Assembly (NCBI RefSeq): GCF_014133895.1
Contig: NC_050734.1
Location: 310,001 to 374,000 of the forward strand
Source: Torulaspora globosa
Lineage: Eukaryota > Ascomycota > Saccharomycetes > Saccharomycetales > Saccharomycetaceae
Direction: 5' to 3'
Length of the DNA: 64,000 bases
Under the pieces are notes generated by a model. It searched no databases. It was not told the DNA's origin and saw nothing but the letters and a program-made list of their open reading frames with translations. Within the stretch, counting starts at the first letter, position 1. Each line of letters starts with the position of its first letter. This document shows, in pieces, positions 29,579-38,420 of this stretch. The position numbers and the translations under genes are program-made.

Positions 29579-31546
29579 ATGGTTTTTGGCATGAACAAGA
29601 GAGAACGAAGGGTTCCAGACCTTTCTCGATACGATTACCACTACCAGAACAAAGATGATTTCAACAGGAGTTCAAGACTGTCAGCGGCGGCTGCTCACGC
29701 AGCATCAGCGGGTGCTTACGCACCCGGGACGCTGCGTTCGCAACCGCAGAGGAGCCAATCGATGACTCACTCGAGCAGCCAGGCGATCAGGAGGGTTGCG
29801 CCGAATCGAGGACCAGCAAGAGTGCCCAAGAGTGGCTCAGGGCACAATTATCCAACATATTCGCTCCAGGGCTCAACACAACCAAGGAGGGCCTCTGTGA
29901 CTTCAAACAATTCTGCTGCGAGGGTTCGCAACGGCAATGGCTCAAGAGCCAACTCGATCACTGTGAAGACCACGGAGGTCAGGGATCCGCAGGGAAGAAC
30001 GCAATCGATTACCAGGCGGACAATCAGGAGGGTCAACGGATATGAGTATGTGGAGACTACGACCACGACCACACAGGCAATTCCGATTGTAGATGCTGAG
30101 AAACATTTTGACGAATTCAGTGGTAATTACATTATACAGGAGGACGATGGAGCAGAGGAGCCTTCTGAAGGAGAGCAGCCGAGCCGGGAGCCTCGTTCGG
30201 GACATGCTTATACTGCTCTGACCGAGCCAAAGCGATCATCCGGCGCAGCACTAGCTGGGGGTTCGGAAGGCGAGTTGCCGTTGGATCAGACAAGCAGTCT
30301 TTCGCAGTTTTCAGATGCCTTGGAGTACATTCCGGATCAGACCAACAGGCACAGTAGACAGCAACGGAAGACGGTGAGGCAGGGGCCTGCGGCAGGTAGT
30401 CGGAAGTCCCCTCAGCAGGCATCGCAAACTCGCAAGCAGCAACCGAAAAGGGCTCTTACAGAAAAGGAAATGTATGCAAAGGCATATGCGATTGCTCAGC
30501 AGAGCGTATACAAGACGGATGACAGTGGTTCTGGAGCCTCGGCGCCGCAAAGTCGAATGGGACAGAGGACACTTCGAGACTCAGCATCAGTCGACGTTGG
30601 CTCGACGATCAGCAGTGGCTCTTCAGGAAAGCCGAAATCCAAGCCCAAAAGAATAAGCTCCTTTTTCCAGCGGAATGGCAAGAACCAAAATGAAGTAACT
30701 GAGCAATCTGTTCCCCAGGAGATCGAAAAGCCACAGATTCAAGCACCCAAGTCTCCTTTGCCTAAGGCACCTGTTATCACTGCAAAACAAAAGCTGAGCG
30801 ACGAGGAGATGTATAGGCAGGCGTTAGCAATCGCACAAGAGAAGTACGGTCAGAATCAGAAGCCAGTACCGACGAATCCAGCCCCAGCGGAGCCTCAAGA
30901 ACAGGTAAATGAGCCATTGCAGCATACCAGCAGGCAAGAGCCAGTGAAAGCGACTTCCTCCGAAGCCGTTCAGCGGTCGAACAGCAACGTGGAAGAGCAG
31001 GATTCGGATGTGTTTGAACGTCCTGAAGCAACCACAGCTACGAAGACAACCACCCCCGAGGCCAATGAAGGTGCGCAAATAAATGAATGGGAGCGTTACG
31101 ATATGGAGCATCCCGAGCCCGAAGGCAAGAAAGCTTCTGGTGAGCGCAAGTCAAAAATTAAGAACATGTTTGAGAAGGTCAAGCAATTTTCGATCGAAAA
31201 CAGTGGTTACCAGCCGTCCAAGGGATCCACGACTAAAGCTGTTGCTGTCGAGTCCCAGGCTGCAGAGGAGATCAATATAATAAAGGTGGCACCTCTTGGG
31301 CGTAATCAGAGCATTTCCTCTCATGGTGCCTCCACTACGAGAAATGTCGAGGAGTCCTTAGAGACAACGAACCGTCATTTCGATGACCAGGCCAGCGAAA
31401 CATCTTTCCATAGATCCATCAAGAAGACCGTCGCTGCTGAGCCACCGCAACAGCAAGAGACTGCCCCAACAGAGGAACCGACAGCCAGAAACGAAACAAA
31501 GAGGACCAAGAACAATTTTCTGAAGAAACTGTTCAGTCGTTCGTAA
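29579..31546 (+). CDS. MSC3: MSC3-like cell-periphery protein
   Basis: The 655-residue protein is hydrophilic and low-complexity (Ser, Gln, Pro, Glu), with a distinctive N-terminus (MVFGMNKRERRVPDLSRYDY) and an Ala-rich stretch after it. A conserved-looking core near residue 125 contains RANSITVKTTEV, GRTQSITRRTIRR and NGYEYVETTTTTT. A short motif recurs: EKEMYAKAYAIAQ and DEEMYRQALAIAQ. It ends in a basic KKLFSRS tail. S. cerevisiae Msc3 (YLR219W, 728 residues) is a cell-periphery protein of unclear role, next to CCC1; here only the H2A/H2B pair lies between. No enzymatic domain is seen. Confidence 0.78.
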   Translation: MVFGMNKRERRVPDLSRYDYHYQNKDDFNRSSRLSAAAAHAASAGAYAPGTLRSQPQRSQSMTHSSSQAIRRVAPNRGPARVPKSGSGHNYPTYSLQGSTQPRRASVTSNNSAARVRNGNGSRANSITVKTTEVRDPQGRTQSITRRTIRRVNGYEYVETTTTTTQAIPIVDAEKHFDEFSGNYIIQEDDGAEEPSEGEQPSREPRSGHAYTALTEPKRSSGAALAGGSEGELPLDQTSSLSQFSDALEYIPDQTNRHSRQQRKTVRQGPAAGSRKSPQQASQTRKQQPKRALTEKEMYAKAYAIAQQSVYKTDDSGSGASAPQSRMGQRTLRDSASVDVGSTISSGSSGKPKSKPKRISSFFQRNGKNQNEVTEQSVPQEIEKPQIQAPKSPLPKAPVITAKQKLSDEEMYRQALAIAQEKYGQNQKPVPTNPAPAEPQEQVNEPLQHTSRQEPVKATSSEAVQRSNSNVEEQDSDVFERPEATTATKTTTPEANEGAQINEWERYDMEHPEPEGKKASGERKSKIKNMFEKVKQFSIENSGYQPSKGSTTKAVAVESQAAEEINIIKVAPLGRNQSISSHGASTTRNVEESLETTNRHFDDQASETSFHRSIKKTVAAEPPQQQETAPTEEPTARNETKRTKNNFLKKLFSRS

Positions 31547-31703
31547 AACACCAAGAAACCGTTTGTATTATTATTAAACACATATTTCATCACTCTTAAA
31601 TTTTTTGGAGGTTTGATTAAATCTTATAATATACACTTAAAATTACCTTACATAGAAGACCCTGATGACGACCCAATTTGATACATATGCTCAAAACCTG
31701 CCC

Positions 31704-32102
31704 CTACAACTCTTGAGAAGCGTTACCTGGCTTTGCAGACTTCTTTGGCAACAAGTTCTGGTGAATGTTTGGCAAGACACCACCTTGGGCGATAGTCACG
31801 TTGCCCAACAGCTTGTTCAATTCGTCATCATTTCTGATGGCCAATTGCAAATGTCTTGGGATGATTCTGGTCTTCTTGTTATCTCTAGCAGCGTTACCGG
31901 CCAATTCCAGAATTTCGGCAGCTAGATACTCCAAGACAGCCGTCATGTACACTGGGGCTCCAGAACCGATTCTCTGAGCATAGTTACCTCTTCTCAGTAA
32001 TCTGTGCACTCTACCGACTGGGAAAGTCAAACCAGCCTTTGCAGATCTTGATTGGGAAGCTTTGGCAGCAGAACCAGCTTTACCACCTTTACCACCGGAC
32101 AT
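31704..32102 (-). CDS. HTA1: Histone H2A
   Basis: The 132 residues equal the yeast H2A length. The histone-fold core is intact ([38 protein letters not shown], then [22 protein letters not shown]), and the C-terminus ends in SQEL, the DNA-damage phosphorylation motif of canonical fungal H2A (H2A.X type). It is divergent from H2B across 544 bp, the standard arrangement. A TATA-like TATTTAAA lies about 96 bp upstream. Variant H2A.Z is excluded by the SQEL tail. Confidence 0.99.
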   Translation of the reverse strand: MSGGKGGKAGSAAKASQSRSAKAGLTFPVGRVHRLLRRGNYAQRIGSGAPVYMTAVLEYLAAEILELAGNAARDNKKTRIIPRHLQLAIRNDDELNKLLGNVTIAQGGVLPNIHQNLLPKKSAKPGNASQEL

Positions 32103-32197
32103 TTTAATCTCTTAGTTATATAGGATATGTGTATGTGTTTGATGCTTATACGAAGACGACAAGAGAAGAAACCACTTCCAACCCTAATCACCGTCTC

Positions 32198-32205
32198 TTT
32201 AAATA
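32198..32205 (-). promoter_or_regulatory. TATA-like box for HTA1
   Basis: The minus strand reads TATTTAAA, 96 bp upstream of the H2A ATG. It is weaker than the H2B box but correctly placed. Confidence 0.55.
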
Positions 32206-32279
32206 CGTTTGCCAGATTGCTTCGCGCTCAACTACCTTGGGCCCCTTACTTTTCCGTGCTCGCAGCTTCTCCTGCTCGT

Positions 32280-32295
32280 GTGAAATCCCTGGAAC
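32280..32295 (-). promoter_or_regulatory. Spt10-type histone UAS element 1
   Basis: GTGAA-N6-GGAAC on plus is the exact reverse of the Spt10 pattern (G/A)TTCC-N6-TTCNC. Confidence 0.7.
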
Positions 32296-32355
32296 GCCAA
32301 TCTTGGGTTTCCCGCGCTCGCCAGAAATTCAGTTTTCACAGAATCCGACCGGTTC

Positions 32356-32368
32356 GCTTAACTATGGG
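32356..32368. repeat. Histone-promoter 13-mer, copy 1
   Basis: GCTTAACTATGGG is the exact reverse complement of copy 3. It overlaps no Spt10 element. Confidence 0.75.
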
Positions 32369-32402
32369 CAGACGTCCCGGTTTCCCGATGCGGAAAGCGG
32401 GC

Positions 32403-32418
32403 GTTCCCGAATTTTCGC
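32403..32418 (+). promoter_or_regulatory. Spt10-type histone UAS element 2
   Basis: GTTCC-CGAATT-TTCGC fits (G/A)TTCC-N6-TTCNC exactly. Confidence 0.75.
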
Positions 32419-32427
32419 TCCATCGCG

Positions 32428-32440
32428 CCCGTAGTTAAGC
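32428..32440. repeat. Histone-promoter 13-mer, copy 2
   Basis: CCCGTAGTTAAGC differs from copy 3 by a single A-to-G change. Confidence 0.75.
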
Positions 32441-32451
32441 CGGCCTTTGCA

Positions 32452-32467
32452 GCGAAATTCACAGAAC
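32452..32467 (-). promoter_or_regulatory. Spt10-like element 3 (one mismatch)
   Basis: GCGAA-N6-AGAAC on plus reads GTTCT-N6-TTCGC on minus, one base from the Spt10 pattern. Confidence 0.55.
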
Positions 32468-32489
32468 GCCACCCAAACTGCGATGTATA

Positions 32490-32502
32490 CCCATAGTTAA
32501 GC
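32490..32502. repeat. Histone-promoter 13-mer, copy 3
   Basis: CCCATAGTTAAGC. With copies 1 and 2 it forms a set in alternating orientation, 72 and 62 bp apart start to start. Confidence 0.75.
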
Positions 32503-32551
32503 TGCTCATTTGCACTCGGGGCGATATTTCGCTGTTTTGAAGCCCGAGGTG

Positions 32552-32559
32552 TATAAAAG
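32552..32559 (+). promoter_or_regulatory. TATA box for HTB1
   Basis: TATAAAAG lies 88 bp upstream of the H2B ATG. Confidence 0.8.
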
Positions 32560-32646
32560 AAGAGGCGACAGCTGTCTTTTACGATTTCGCAGCGACTGTT
32601 TTCTAAGAAACTGCTAACACAGTATCAAACAACTAAGTAAACCATA

Positions 32647-33048
32647 ATGTCCGCTAAAGCTGAAAAGAAACCTGCTTCCAAGGCTCCAGCTGAGAAGAAG
32701 CCAGCCGCCAAGAAGACGGCTCCTTCCACTGAGAACAAAATGAAGAGAGCAAAGATCAGAAAGGAAACCTACTCCTCTTACATCTACAAAGTTTTGAAAC
32801 AAACACACCCTGACACTGGTATCTCTCAGAAATCCATGTCCATTTTGAATTCGTTTGTGAACGATATCTTCGAGAGAATCGCCACCGAGGCTTCCAAACT
32901 GGCTGCTTACAACAAAAAGTCCACCATTTCCGCCAGAGAAATCCAGACTGCGGTGAGATTGATCTTGCCCGGTGAGTTGGCTAAGCACGCCGTCTCCGAA
33001 GGTACCAGAGCCGTTACCAAGTACTCTTCGGCCTCCAGCCAGGCTTAA
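32647..33048 (+). CDS. HTB1: Histone H2B
   Basis: The 133-residue protein (yeast 131) has a Lys/Ala/Pro-rich N-terminal tail and an intact histone fold ([68 protein letters not shown]). The C-terminal AVTKYSSAS holds the lysine equivalent to the Bre1-Rad6 ubiquitination site. It is divergently paired with H2A. S. cerevisiae has two such pairs; this one corresponds in position to HTA1-HTB1 (YDR225W-YDR224C). Confidence 0.99.
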   Translation: MSAKAEKKPASKAPAEKKPAAKKTAPSTENKMKRAKIRKETYSSYIYKVLKQTHPDTGISQKSMSILNSFVNDIFERIATEASKLAAYNKKSTISAREIQTAVRLILPGELAKHAVSEGTRAVTKYSSASSQA

Positions 33049-33823
33049 GCAACGCGGGGAAATTAGGATGTGCGTACACGCTAGCCTGTACGTATGTCTC
33101 GTTGTTCGGGGATCTTTCTAGTGTATAGTAGTGTAGTATTAATCATTTAACGAATGTGGTAAACTGAATTCTCTCTTTGTTTGGTGCAGACCGCTTTACC
33201 GGCTGTCCTTCACTGCCGCCGCTACTGTCTGAATGTGCGTTATCGGGCACTAAACATAAACAGACAAACGGCAGACTACCGAATTTCCCATGAAAGAACT
33301 GCTCAAATCTTTGAAACAAATATATCACTGGTGCTATTGGGCAGTAGCTAATGCTTTCCAAAGAGATTTGCTCCAGTATCGCAGTAAATTTCCGGCGACA
33401 CAAATTAGTGACGCCGAGTATTAATTTTCGATTTCACCAGCTTCTGAAGACAGCGACGCAAGCCATAATCGTCGTGAATCCTGGGCAGCTTGCAACATGA
33501 CCAGCTGGGAATCTCAGCAGTTTGGCTTCTTTAGCTTACTATTACTAAAGCTCAGCGTTGTGATTGGACCGCGGGCTTAGCACAAATGGGAAAAATACTA
33601 GCAACCGTGGAACTGACCTATATACGCAAGACCGATGAGCAATTAACATAGCTTCGTACCAACCACAAGGTGGCTGCTGTGGATCACTAGGACCTCATAG
33701 CTGCCCGTGTACTGTGCCACTAGGCGTAAGAGACTTGGAGGAATACCAGCGGCGATTTGGCAAGCTAGAATTGCGTCAAATAATAAACACTGTGGAGGCA
33801 CAAATTGATAGATAACGTGGGAT
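33049..33823. promoter_or_regulatory. HTB1 3' flank and CCC1 upstream region
   Basis: No gene is seen in this 775-bp gap. The frames that stay open lack an ATG start and look random. TTACTAA at 33542-33548 is a Yap-type response element. GTTTATGTTTA near 33251-33261 (minus strand) is one base from the S. cerevisiae origin core consensus, which is weak evidence for an origin. Confidence 0.45.
33542..33548. promoter_or_regulatory. Yap-response element upstream of CCC1
   Basis: TTACTAA is the AP-1-like Yap site. It is 276 bp upstream of the CCC1 ATG. In S. cerevisiae the iron-responsive factor Yap5 activates CCC1 through such sites, so its presence here fits conserved iron control; the short length means chance occurrence is possible. 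Confidence 0.5.
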
Positions 33824-34768
33824 ATGTCGGTGGTTGCGCTGAAGAATGCTGTTGTGGGGATTATCTCGTCGAGGAAAGAGAATTCTCCTTTATTGACTAA
33901 TGACAATAGCTCATCGGCTTCGAGAGAGTTTTATGGCACCAATGCGGACTTAGAGTCTGGTAGACCGGATCCTGCCAATTTGAACCGCAGCAGTAGCAGT
34001 ACGGAAAGTGGTAAGCAGAGTTCAGACGCTGACCGGAATAATTCCTCTCGGAGTAAGCGTTCGGAGAGCGGATGGTTTAATTCCGTAGACCCTCGAGTGA
34101 TCAGTGATATGATCATCGGGCTAAGTGATGGCCTAACGGTGCCTTTTGCTTTGACAGCAGGGCTGTCCAGCTTGGGAGACAGCAAATTGGTGATAACTGG
34201 TGGGATTGCTGAGCTGATCTCCGGGGCTATCTCGATGGGCCTTGGTGGTTATTTAGGGGCCAAGAGTGAAAGTGATTATTACCATGCTGAGGTGAAACAG
34301 GAGAAGAGAAAATTCTACGATAACACGGCTCTGATAAATCACGAAATAGAAGACATTCTATTAGAGATCAACCCAAATTTCTCAGATGAGACCATTGTCT
34401 CCTTTATCAAGGATTTGCAAAAAACTCCAGAACTCATGGTCGATTTTATCGTTCGATATGGTAGAGGCCTAGACGAACCTGCAGAAAATAGACAGTCCGT
34501 TAGCGCAGCCACCATCGGTGGTGGTTATTTCGTCGGCGGGTTGGTGCCATTACTTCCATATTTCTTCGTCAGCGAAGTTGGTACAGGTTTGATATGGTCC
34601 ATAGTGATCATGGCGATCACTTTATTCTGGTTCGGTTACTTCAAGACTCAGGTTTCAATGAGCAATAACTGTACGCTACAGAAAAAGATAAGTGAGGGGT
34701 TTCAAATGGTTGCCGTCGGCGGGATTGCGGCCGGTTCTGCTTGGTTCTTCGTGCGGATCCTGGGTTAG
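33824..34768 (+). CDS. CCC1: CCC1, vacuolar Fe2+/Mn2+ transporter (VIT family)
   Basis: Ccc1 moves iron and manganese from the cytosol into the vacuole. The 314 residues (yeast 322) have a Ser-rich cytosolic N-terminus of about 85 residues, then the VIT signature SDMIIGLSDGLTVPFALTAGL (TM1) and GGIAELISGAISMGLGGYLGAKSE (TM2). A cytosolic helical insert with Glu-rich segments follows, then three further membrane segments near the C-terminus. Position between the histone pair and RSA3 equals YLR220W-YLR221C. A Yap element lies upstream. Confidence 0.96.
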   Translation: MSVVALKNAVVGIISSRKENSPLLTNDNSSSASREFYGTNADLESGRPDPANLNRSSSSTESGKQSSDADRNNSSRSKRSESGWFNSVDPRVISDMIIGLSDGLTVPFALTAGLSSLGDSKLVITGGIAELISGAISMGLGGYLGAKSESDYYHAEVKQEKRKFYDNTALINHEIEDILLEINPNFSDETIVSFIKDLQKTPELMVDFIVRYGRGLDEPAENRQSVSAATIGGGYFVGGLVPLLPYFFVSEVGTGLIWSIVIMAITLFWFGYFKTQVSMSNNCTLQKKISEGFQMVAVGGIAAGSAWFFVRILG

Positions 34769-34868
34769 ATGCGAAGATTCTTTCAGTGATCACTCACTGT
34801 GTCAACAAACTGTATACTATATCCATAACAGATCTATTCTAAATCATTCCTCATATATCCGAGCCATT

Positions 34869-35456
34869 TCAGTTCAATATCGTCTTTAAAGTGTCTACAT
34901 CAAACATTCCCGTACCATCCTTCAATACGTTCGCCAGCATAACCAGAGACTTGTTCGTGAAATCGGGAGCATCCCTCAGTGAATTTATCTCTTCTCCATA
35001 GTTTTCAAACATAATGCTTAAATATGCGTTCTTGTTTTCAGCGTCAGTCCTACTCGTCCTCTGACCCTCCAAAGCTGAGCTCAGTTTCTTCCTGTCCTCT
35101 TCCAAAGTTCTCTTCACTTTTACTAGGTCTGCCCCTTGGCCTTTGATATGATCAGTTCTATCGGTTAATTCAGTCCTAGTGAATGGGATAGCATTTAGTT
35201 GATCTCTTACTTCATCGTCGAGTTTTTCCACGCTCGTCTCTTTGCTCACTTCCGGACCACCAATTGCTTCATCATCCGTTAACTGGATATCCTCCTCTTT
35301 CACTTCTTCTAGAGACTTATTATTCTCTCTCCCATAGTCATTATCTGAGCAAGAATCTGAATCGGAAGAGTCGGAAACATCTGCAGTTCTTCTCTTCTTT
35401 CTCCTTCTGGATTTTTTGGCAGCACTTTTCGCTGCTCTGACTTCACCTTCAGCCAT
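34869..35456 (-). CDS. RSA3: RSA3, 60S ribosome assembly factor
   Basis: The 195-residue nucleolar-type protein (yeast 220) has a basic N-terminal run (KSAAKKSRRRKKRR), an acidic Ser/Asp stretch, a charged helical middle and a C-terminal block ending DAPDFTNKSLVMLANVLKDG, which resembles the conserved Rsa3 tail. Rsa3 works with the helicase Dbp6 in early pre-60S particles. It is convergent with CCC1 and followed upstream by UTP13, matching YLR220W-YLR221C-YLR222C. An RRPE-PAC pair lies 100-124 bp upstream. Confidence 0.88.
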   Translation of the reverse strand: MAEGEVRAAKSAAKKSRRRKKRRTADVSDSSDSDSCSDNDYGRENNKSLEEVKEEDIQLTDDEAIGGPEVSKETSVEKLDDEVRDQLNAIPFTRTELTDRTDHIKGQGADLVKVKRTLEEDRKKLSSALEGQRTSRTDAENKNAYLSIMFENYGEEINSLRDAPDFTNKSLVMLANVLKDGTGMFDVDTLKTILN

Positions 35457-35555
35457 TTCGAGTGGTTCACTACAATCAAAGCGACCAAAATACGTTCAGC
35501 CCTGACCAATACAACTGGTATCTTTCTTCATCAGCACTTATCTGACTATATATCT

Positions 35556-35580
35556 ATCTCATCGCTATTGAAAAATTTCA
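35556..35580. promoter_or_regulatory. PAC + RRPE pair upstream of RSA3
   Basis: The minus strand carries GCGATGAGAT (PAC, 35556-35565), and TGAAAAATTTCA on plus (35569-35580) is the RRPE type. The RRPE is distal and the PAC proximal to the RSA3 start, 100-124 bp away. Confidence 0.75.
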
Positions 35581-35691
35581 AAGTTGGGTAACAACGTCAC
35601 AATTTCGAAAACTGGCACCAAATTTTATTTAATAAGGCCTAATGCTAAAGTAATGTTCAGGGCTGCAAACAAAAAAAAAATACGTCTTACT

Positions 35692-38109
35692 TTATAATAT
35701 TCTATCCATCTCAACTAATGCATAATCCAATAGATAACTTTGCTCTATCAGATTATCCACTCTTGAAAAATGCCTCTTGCTATACGGAATGATTGCGTCT
35801 ACCAACTGCACCAGCCCCGGTATTTCGCAGAGTTTCCCGATGTCGTGGTGAAGTAAGATGCATTTGGTAACCTTTTGTGCTATACTATGGGTTTTGGCGT
35901 TGGTATTCCAATCTCTGCACCTTTTCATCAGGAGAAGGATCTGCTCATCAGATAACTTGCTGATAAGCTCATCCAATTGCCTGTTGAAGACAAAAGCTGC
36001 ATCGTCTTCAGATTTTGCAATAGATTGTCTCAGCACATTGAGCAGTCTCAATGGGTGATCCAATGTTAGAGCCAACAAAAAGGCGTTTGTCCAATCCTCA
36101 GCGGCGAGGTAATTTTGGAGCGTCTGTTCTTGTTCAACTTTCAATTTCTCCTTCTCCAAATCTTGCTCTTTCTGCTCCTCAGTGCAGTCCCTCCAAAATT
36201 GGAAGACACCGTCTGCGTCTGCACTGATGATAACCTCTCCGTCGTTGCAGACATTCATCGCCCAAATTCGATTGCCATGGCCATCCAGGGTCTTCAAGCA
36301 CTCACCTGTCGCGCAATCCCAGATTTTTATGAGCCCATCGGCGCCACTGCTGACCAACTGCCTTTGCTTGTTCATAAATGAGCATCTTTGAACCGCATTT
36401 GTGTGACCTTCTAGCGTCTTCACCACAGAGAAGGTTTCCAGATTCCAAATCTTTATCGTTTTATCACCTGAACAAGTAGCCAAAAGCTTCTCGTATTGGC
36501 AAAAAGAGACGTCCCACAGGCCACGTTTGTGGCCTGCCAAAGTGGCCCTGTTTTCACCGGTCTCAACATCCCAGATTTTACAAGTCTTGTCGTAGGAAGC
36601 TGTTGCGAAAATAGAATCATTGGGCGCTAAAGATAAGGCATTGATATCTTTTGCATGCACATGAAAGGTGTACTCTGACTGTTTAACCAGCTGTAGCGCC
36701 CCAAGGTTTTGTGCATCCGGTTGCGGGACCTTCCACTTCTTAACCGTCAAGTCATTGGAAGCTGTGATCAGGAACTCAGGCCATCCTTTATGCATCAGAT
36801 TTGGCAAAGCTATCGCCGTTACAGAGGATGAATGGCCCATAAATTTGGCATAGGCGACAAATCTGTCGAGCTCAGAATTATATCTCCACAGGATCGATGT
36901 ACTATCTTTTGAACATGTTGCAAGCCATTGACCGTCTTCGGTGGCATCTAGCGAATTAAGCAGATCTTCATGACCTTCATATATCTCCACGGCGATAGGC
37001 ATGGCGCTCTCCGACGCGAGAGGCATCGGGATGATTCTCAAAGCTGGGGAATTGGAGGCTAGTGCTAGCTTGTTCAGGGAGTGTCCGACCACCCTGATGT
37101 CTGCTATTGTGCCGTGGTTACCGGCTATGCATGACTGGATGTTTATGGTAGCGTTGCCAATATCGGACAAGGTTTCATCCATGTCAATTAACTGTAACGT
37201 TTGGTCTGATAATACCAAGTAGAGCTTCTTCCCGCCCATTATGGGTAAAACGCCTACAATAAAAAGCTCTTCGATCGGCCTCTGAGTCTTTTTAATAATA
37301 TTCTGGCTCTCCAGGGAGATTATCTGAAAGAATGCCTCTCCTCCGGCTGTATAAATAAGGTTCGTATCGCGGATGAACCCACATGATTCCACCTGTTGAT
37401 GGACTGGGATCGTTGTTAATAATTTACATTTTTTTTTCATATCGAACTCCCAGAGATTCACAATGTCATCTCTACCACCAGATAACAATCGTACATGCGA
37501 TGTTCCATCCTGCTTGCTGAAGTCCAAGCCTCTGATCGCCCCGGTATGTTCCTGCACGGTACTTAGACATCTTCTTTTCACCAAATCCCATATTTTGACA
37601 ACACCACCAGTGTCCCCGGAAGCGAGCAGCCATTTGTCCCCATTTAGCTGGCCGTGGAATCTCAAACTTGAAATAGTGCCACCATGGCCCTTCAACGAAT
37701 GAGTAACATAGCCATTTTCTACATCCACAATTGTTATACTACCGTCCGTACCACCAATCGCAACAAGTGTCGACGTAGAATCGGTCTCAAGAACATAAGA
37801 CGGAGACGAAATTTTCATTGATCTTAGTACCTTCTTGGACTCTAAACTGTAGATCTTCAGCAATTGGGCCTGAGACACATAGCCTAGGTATTTTCCATCG
37901 GGAGTTAAACTCAGGGCAGTAATTTCCTGCTCATCATCATTTTCAATAGTATGTAAGAGTTCATAACATGGCTGCAACTGAATAATGTTGATCTCATCCA
38001 ATATCGGAGTCGCTAATATTTTACCATCTTCGGACACAGTACAGATTGCCCCGCTACCAGCATATATAGGACTCAAAGACTCATTCTTAAAACTTGTTCT
38101 GAGATCCAT
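35692..38109 (-). CDS. UTP13: UTP13, WD40 subunit of the SSU processome (UTP-B)
   Basis: The 805-residue protein (yeast 817) shows two WD40 propellers: repeated GH-x-WD units such as SLRFHGQLNGDKWLLASGDTGG, HVRLLSGGRDDIVNLWEF, FATASYDKTCKIWDVETGENR and QLVSSGADGLIKIWDCATGEC. After about residue 660 there is an all-helical C-terminal domain typical of Utp13. UTP-B binds the 5' part of nascent pre-rRNA in the nucleolus. RSA3 follows it on the same strand, 235 bp away, and IFH1 precedes it. An RRPE-PAC pair lies upstream. Confidence 0.95.
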   Translation of the reverse strand: MDLRTSFKNESLSPIYAGSGAICTVSEDGKILATPILDEINIIQLQPCYELLHTIENDDEQEITALSLTPDGKYLGYVSQAQLLKIYSLESKKVLRSMKISSPSYVLETDSTSTLVAIGGTDGSITIVDVENGYVTHSLKGHGGTISSLRFHGQLNGDKWLLASGDTGGVVKIWDLVKRRCLSTVQEHTGAIRGLDFSKQDGTSHVRLLSGGRDDIVNLWEFDMKKKCKLLTTIPVHQQVESCGFIRDTNLIYTAGGEAFFQIISLESQNIIKKTQRPIEELFIVGVLPIMGGKKLYLVLSDQTLQLIDMDETLSDIGNATINIQSCIAGNHGTIADIRVVGHSLNKLALASNSPALRIIPMPLASESAMPIAVEIYEGHEDLLNSLDATEDGQWLATCSKDSTSILWRYNSELDRFVAYAKFMGHSSSVTAIALPNLMHKGWPEFLITASNDLTVKKWKVPQPDAQNLGALQLVKQSEYTFHVHAKDINALSLAPNDSIFATASYDKTCKIWDVETGENRATLAGHKRGLWDVSFCQYEKLLATCSGDKTIKIWNLETFSVVKTLEGHTNAVQRCSFMNKQRQLVSSGADGLIKIWDCATGECLKTLDGHGNRIWAMNVCNDGEVIISADADGVFQFWRDCTEEQKEQDLEKEKLKVEQEQTLQNYLAAEDWTNAFLLALTLDHPLRLLNVLRQSIAKSEDDAAFVFNRQLDELISKLSDEQILLLMKRCRDWNTNAKTHSIAQKVTKCILLHHDIGKLCEIPGLVQLVDAIIPYSKRHFSRVDNLIEQSYLLDYALVEMDRIL

Positions 38110-38420
38110 ATCGCGAATAATAGCACTCGAAGGAGATACTACTGCTGGGAGACTGGACCAGGTGCTACGTTCATCTTCGCCATACTAAATAGCGATGAGC
38201 TTGATTTACCAGTAAATTTTTCAAATCATCATGGACGAAGCCCATCTTATATAGAAAGTGTCAGTAATTGGATACTTAAATATCATCTCTAGCATTTGGT
38301 TTCGAACAACGTCTATGCTCGAGGCTTGTTATATTGCTTTCGTATGCTATATCCAAGCTATAAAAATGCTAGGTAAACCCAGAACAAAACAAAATTCAAA
38401 AAATATCAAGTCTTGCGTCT
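38110..38420. promoter_or_regulatory. UTP13 promoter and IFH1 3' flank
   Basis: This 311-bp gap holds the UTP13 RRPE-PAC pair at 38192-38223. The A+T-rich run near 38365-38410 probably contains the IFH1 polyadenylation signals. Nothing else is seen. Confidence 0.6.
38192..38223. promoter_or_regulatory. PAC + RRPE pair upstream of UTP13
   Basis: GCGATGAGCT (PAC) is at 38192-38201 and AAATTTTTCA (RRPE in reverse) at 38214-38223. Both lie 83-115 bp upstream of the UTP13 ATG, with RRPE again distal. Confidence 0.75.

Larger units (their letters stand above)
32103..32646. promoter_or_regulatory. HTA1-HTB1 divergent histone promoter
   Basis: Between the two ATGs lie two perfect and one near-perfect Spt10-type histone UAS elements, three copies of a 13-bp motif in alternating orientation, and one TATA box for each gene (32198-32205 leftward, 32552-32559 rightward). 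The arrangement of UAS elements in the middle and TATA boxes outside is that of the S. cerevisiae locus, where the cell-cycle-regulated pair is driven by Spt10 and SBF and repressed by the HIR complex. Confidence 0.85.

Noticed and set aside
33251..33261. Replication origin core in the HTB1-CCC1 gap
   Set aside because: One mismatch to the S. cerevisiae 11-mer and no supporting A+T-rich flank; other yeast genera use different origin motifs, so the evidence is too weak to list.
33143..33403. An 86-codon minus-strand frame between HTB1 and CCC1
   Set aside because: It begins at a TTG with no early ATG, and the peptide has no recognisable feature; the region is better read as promoter and 3' flank.
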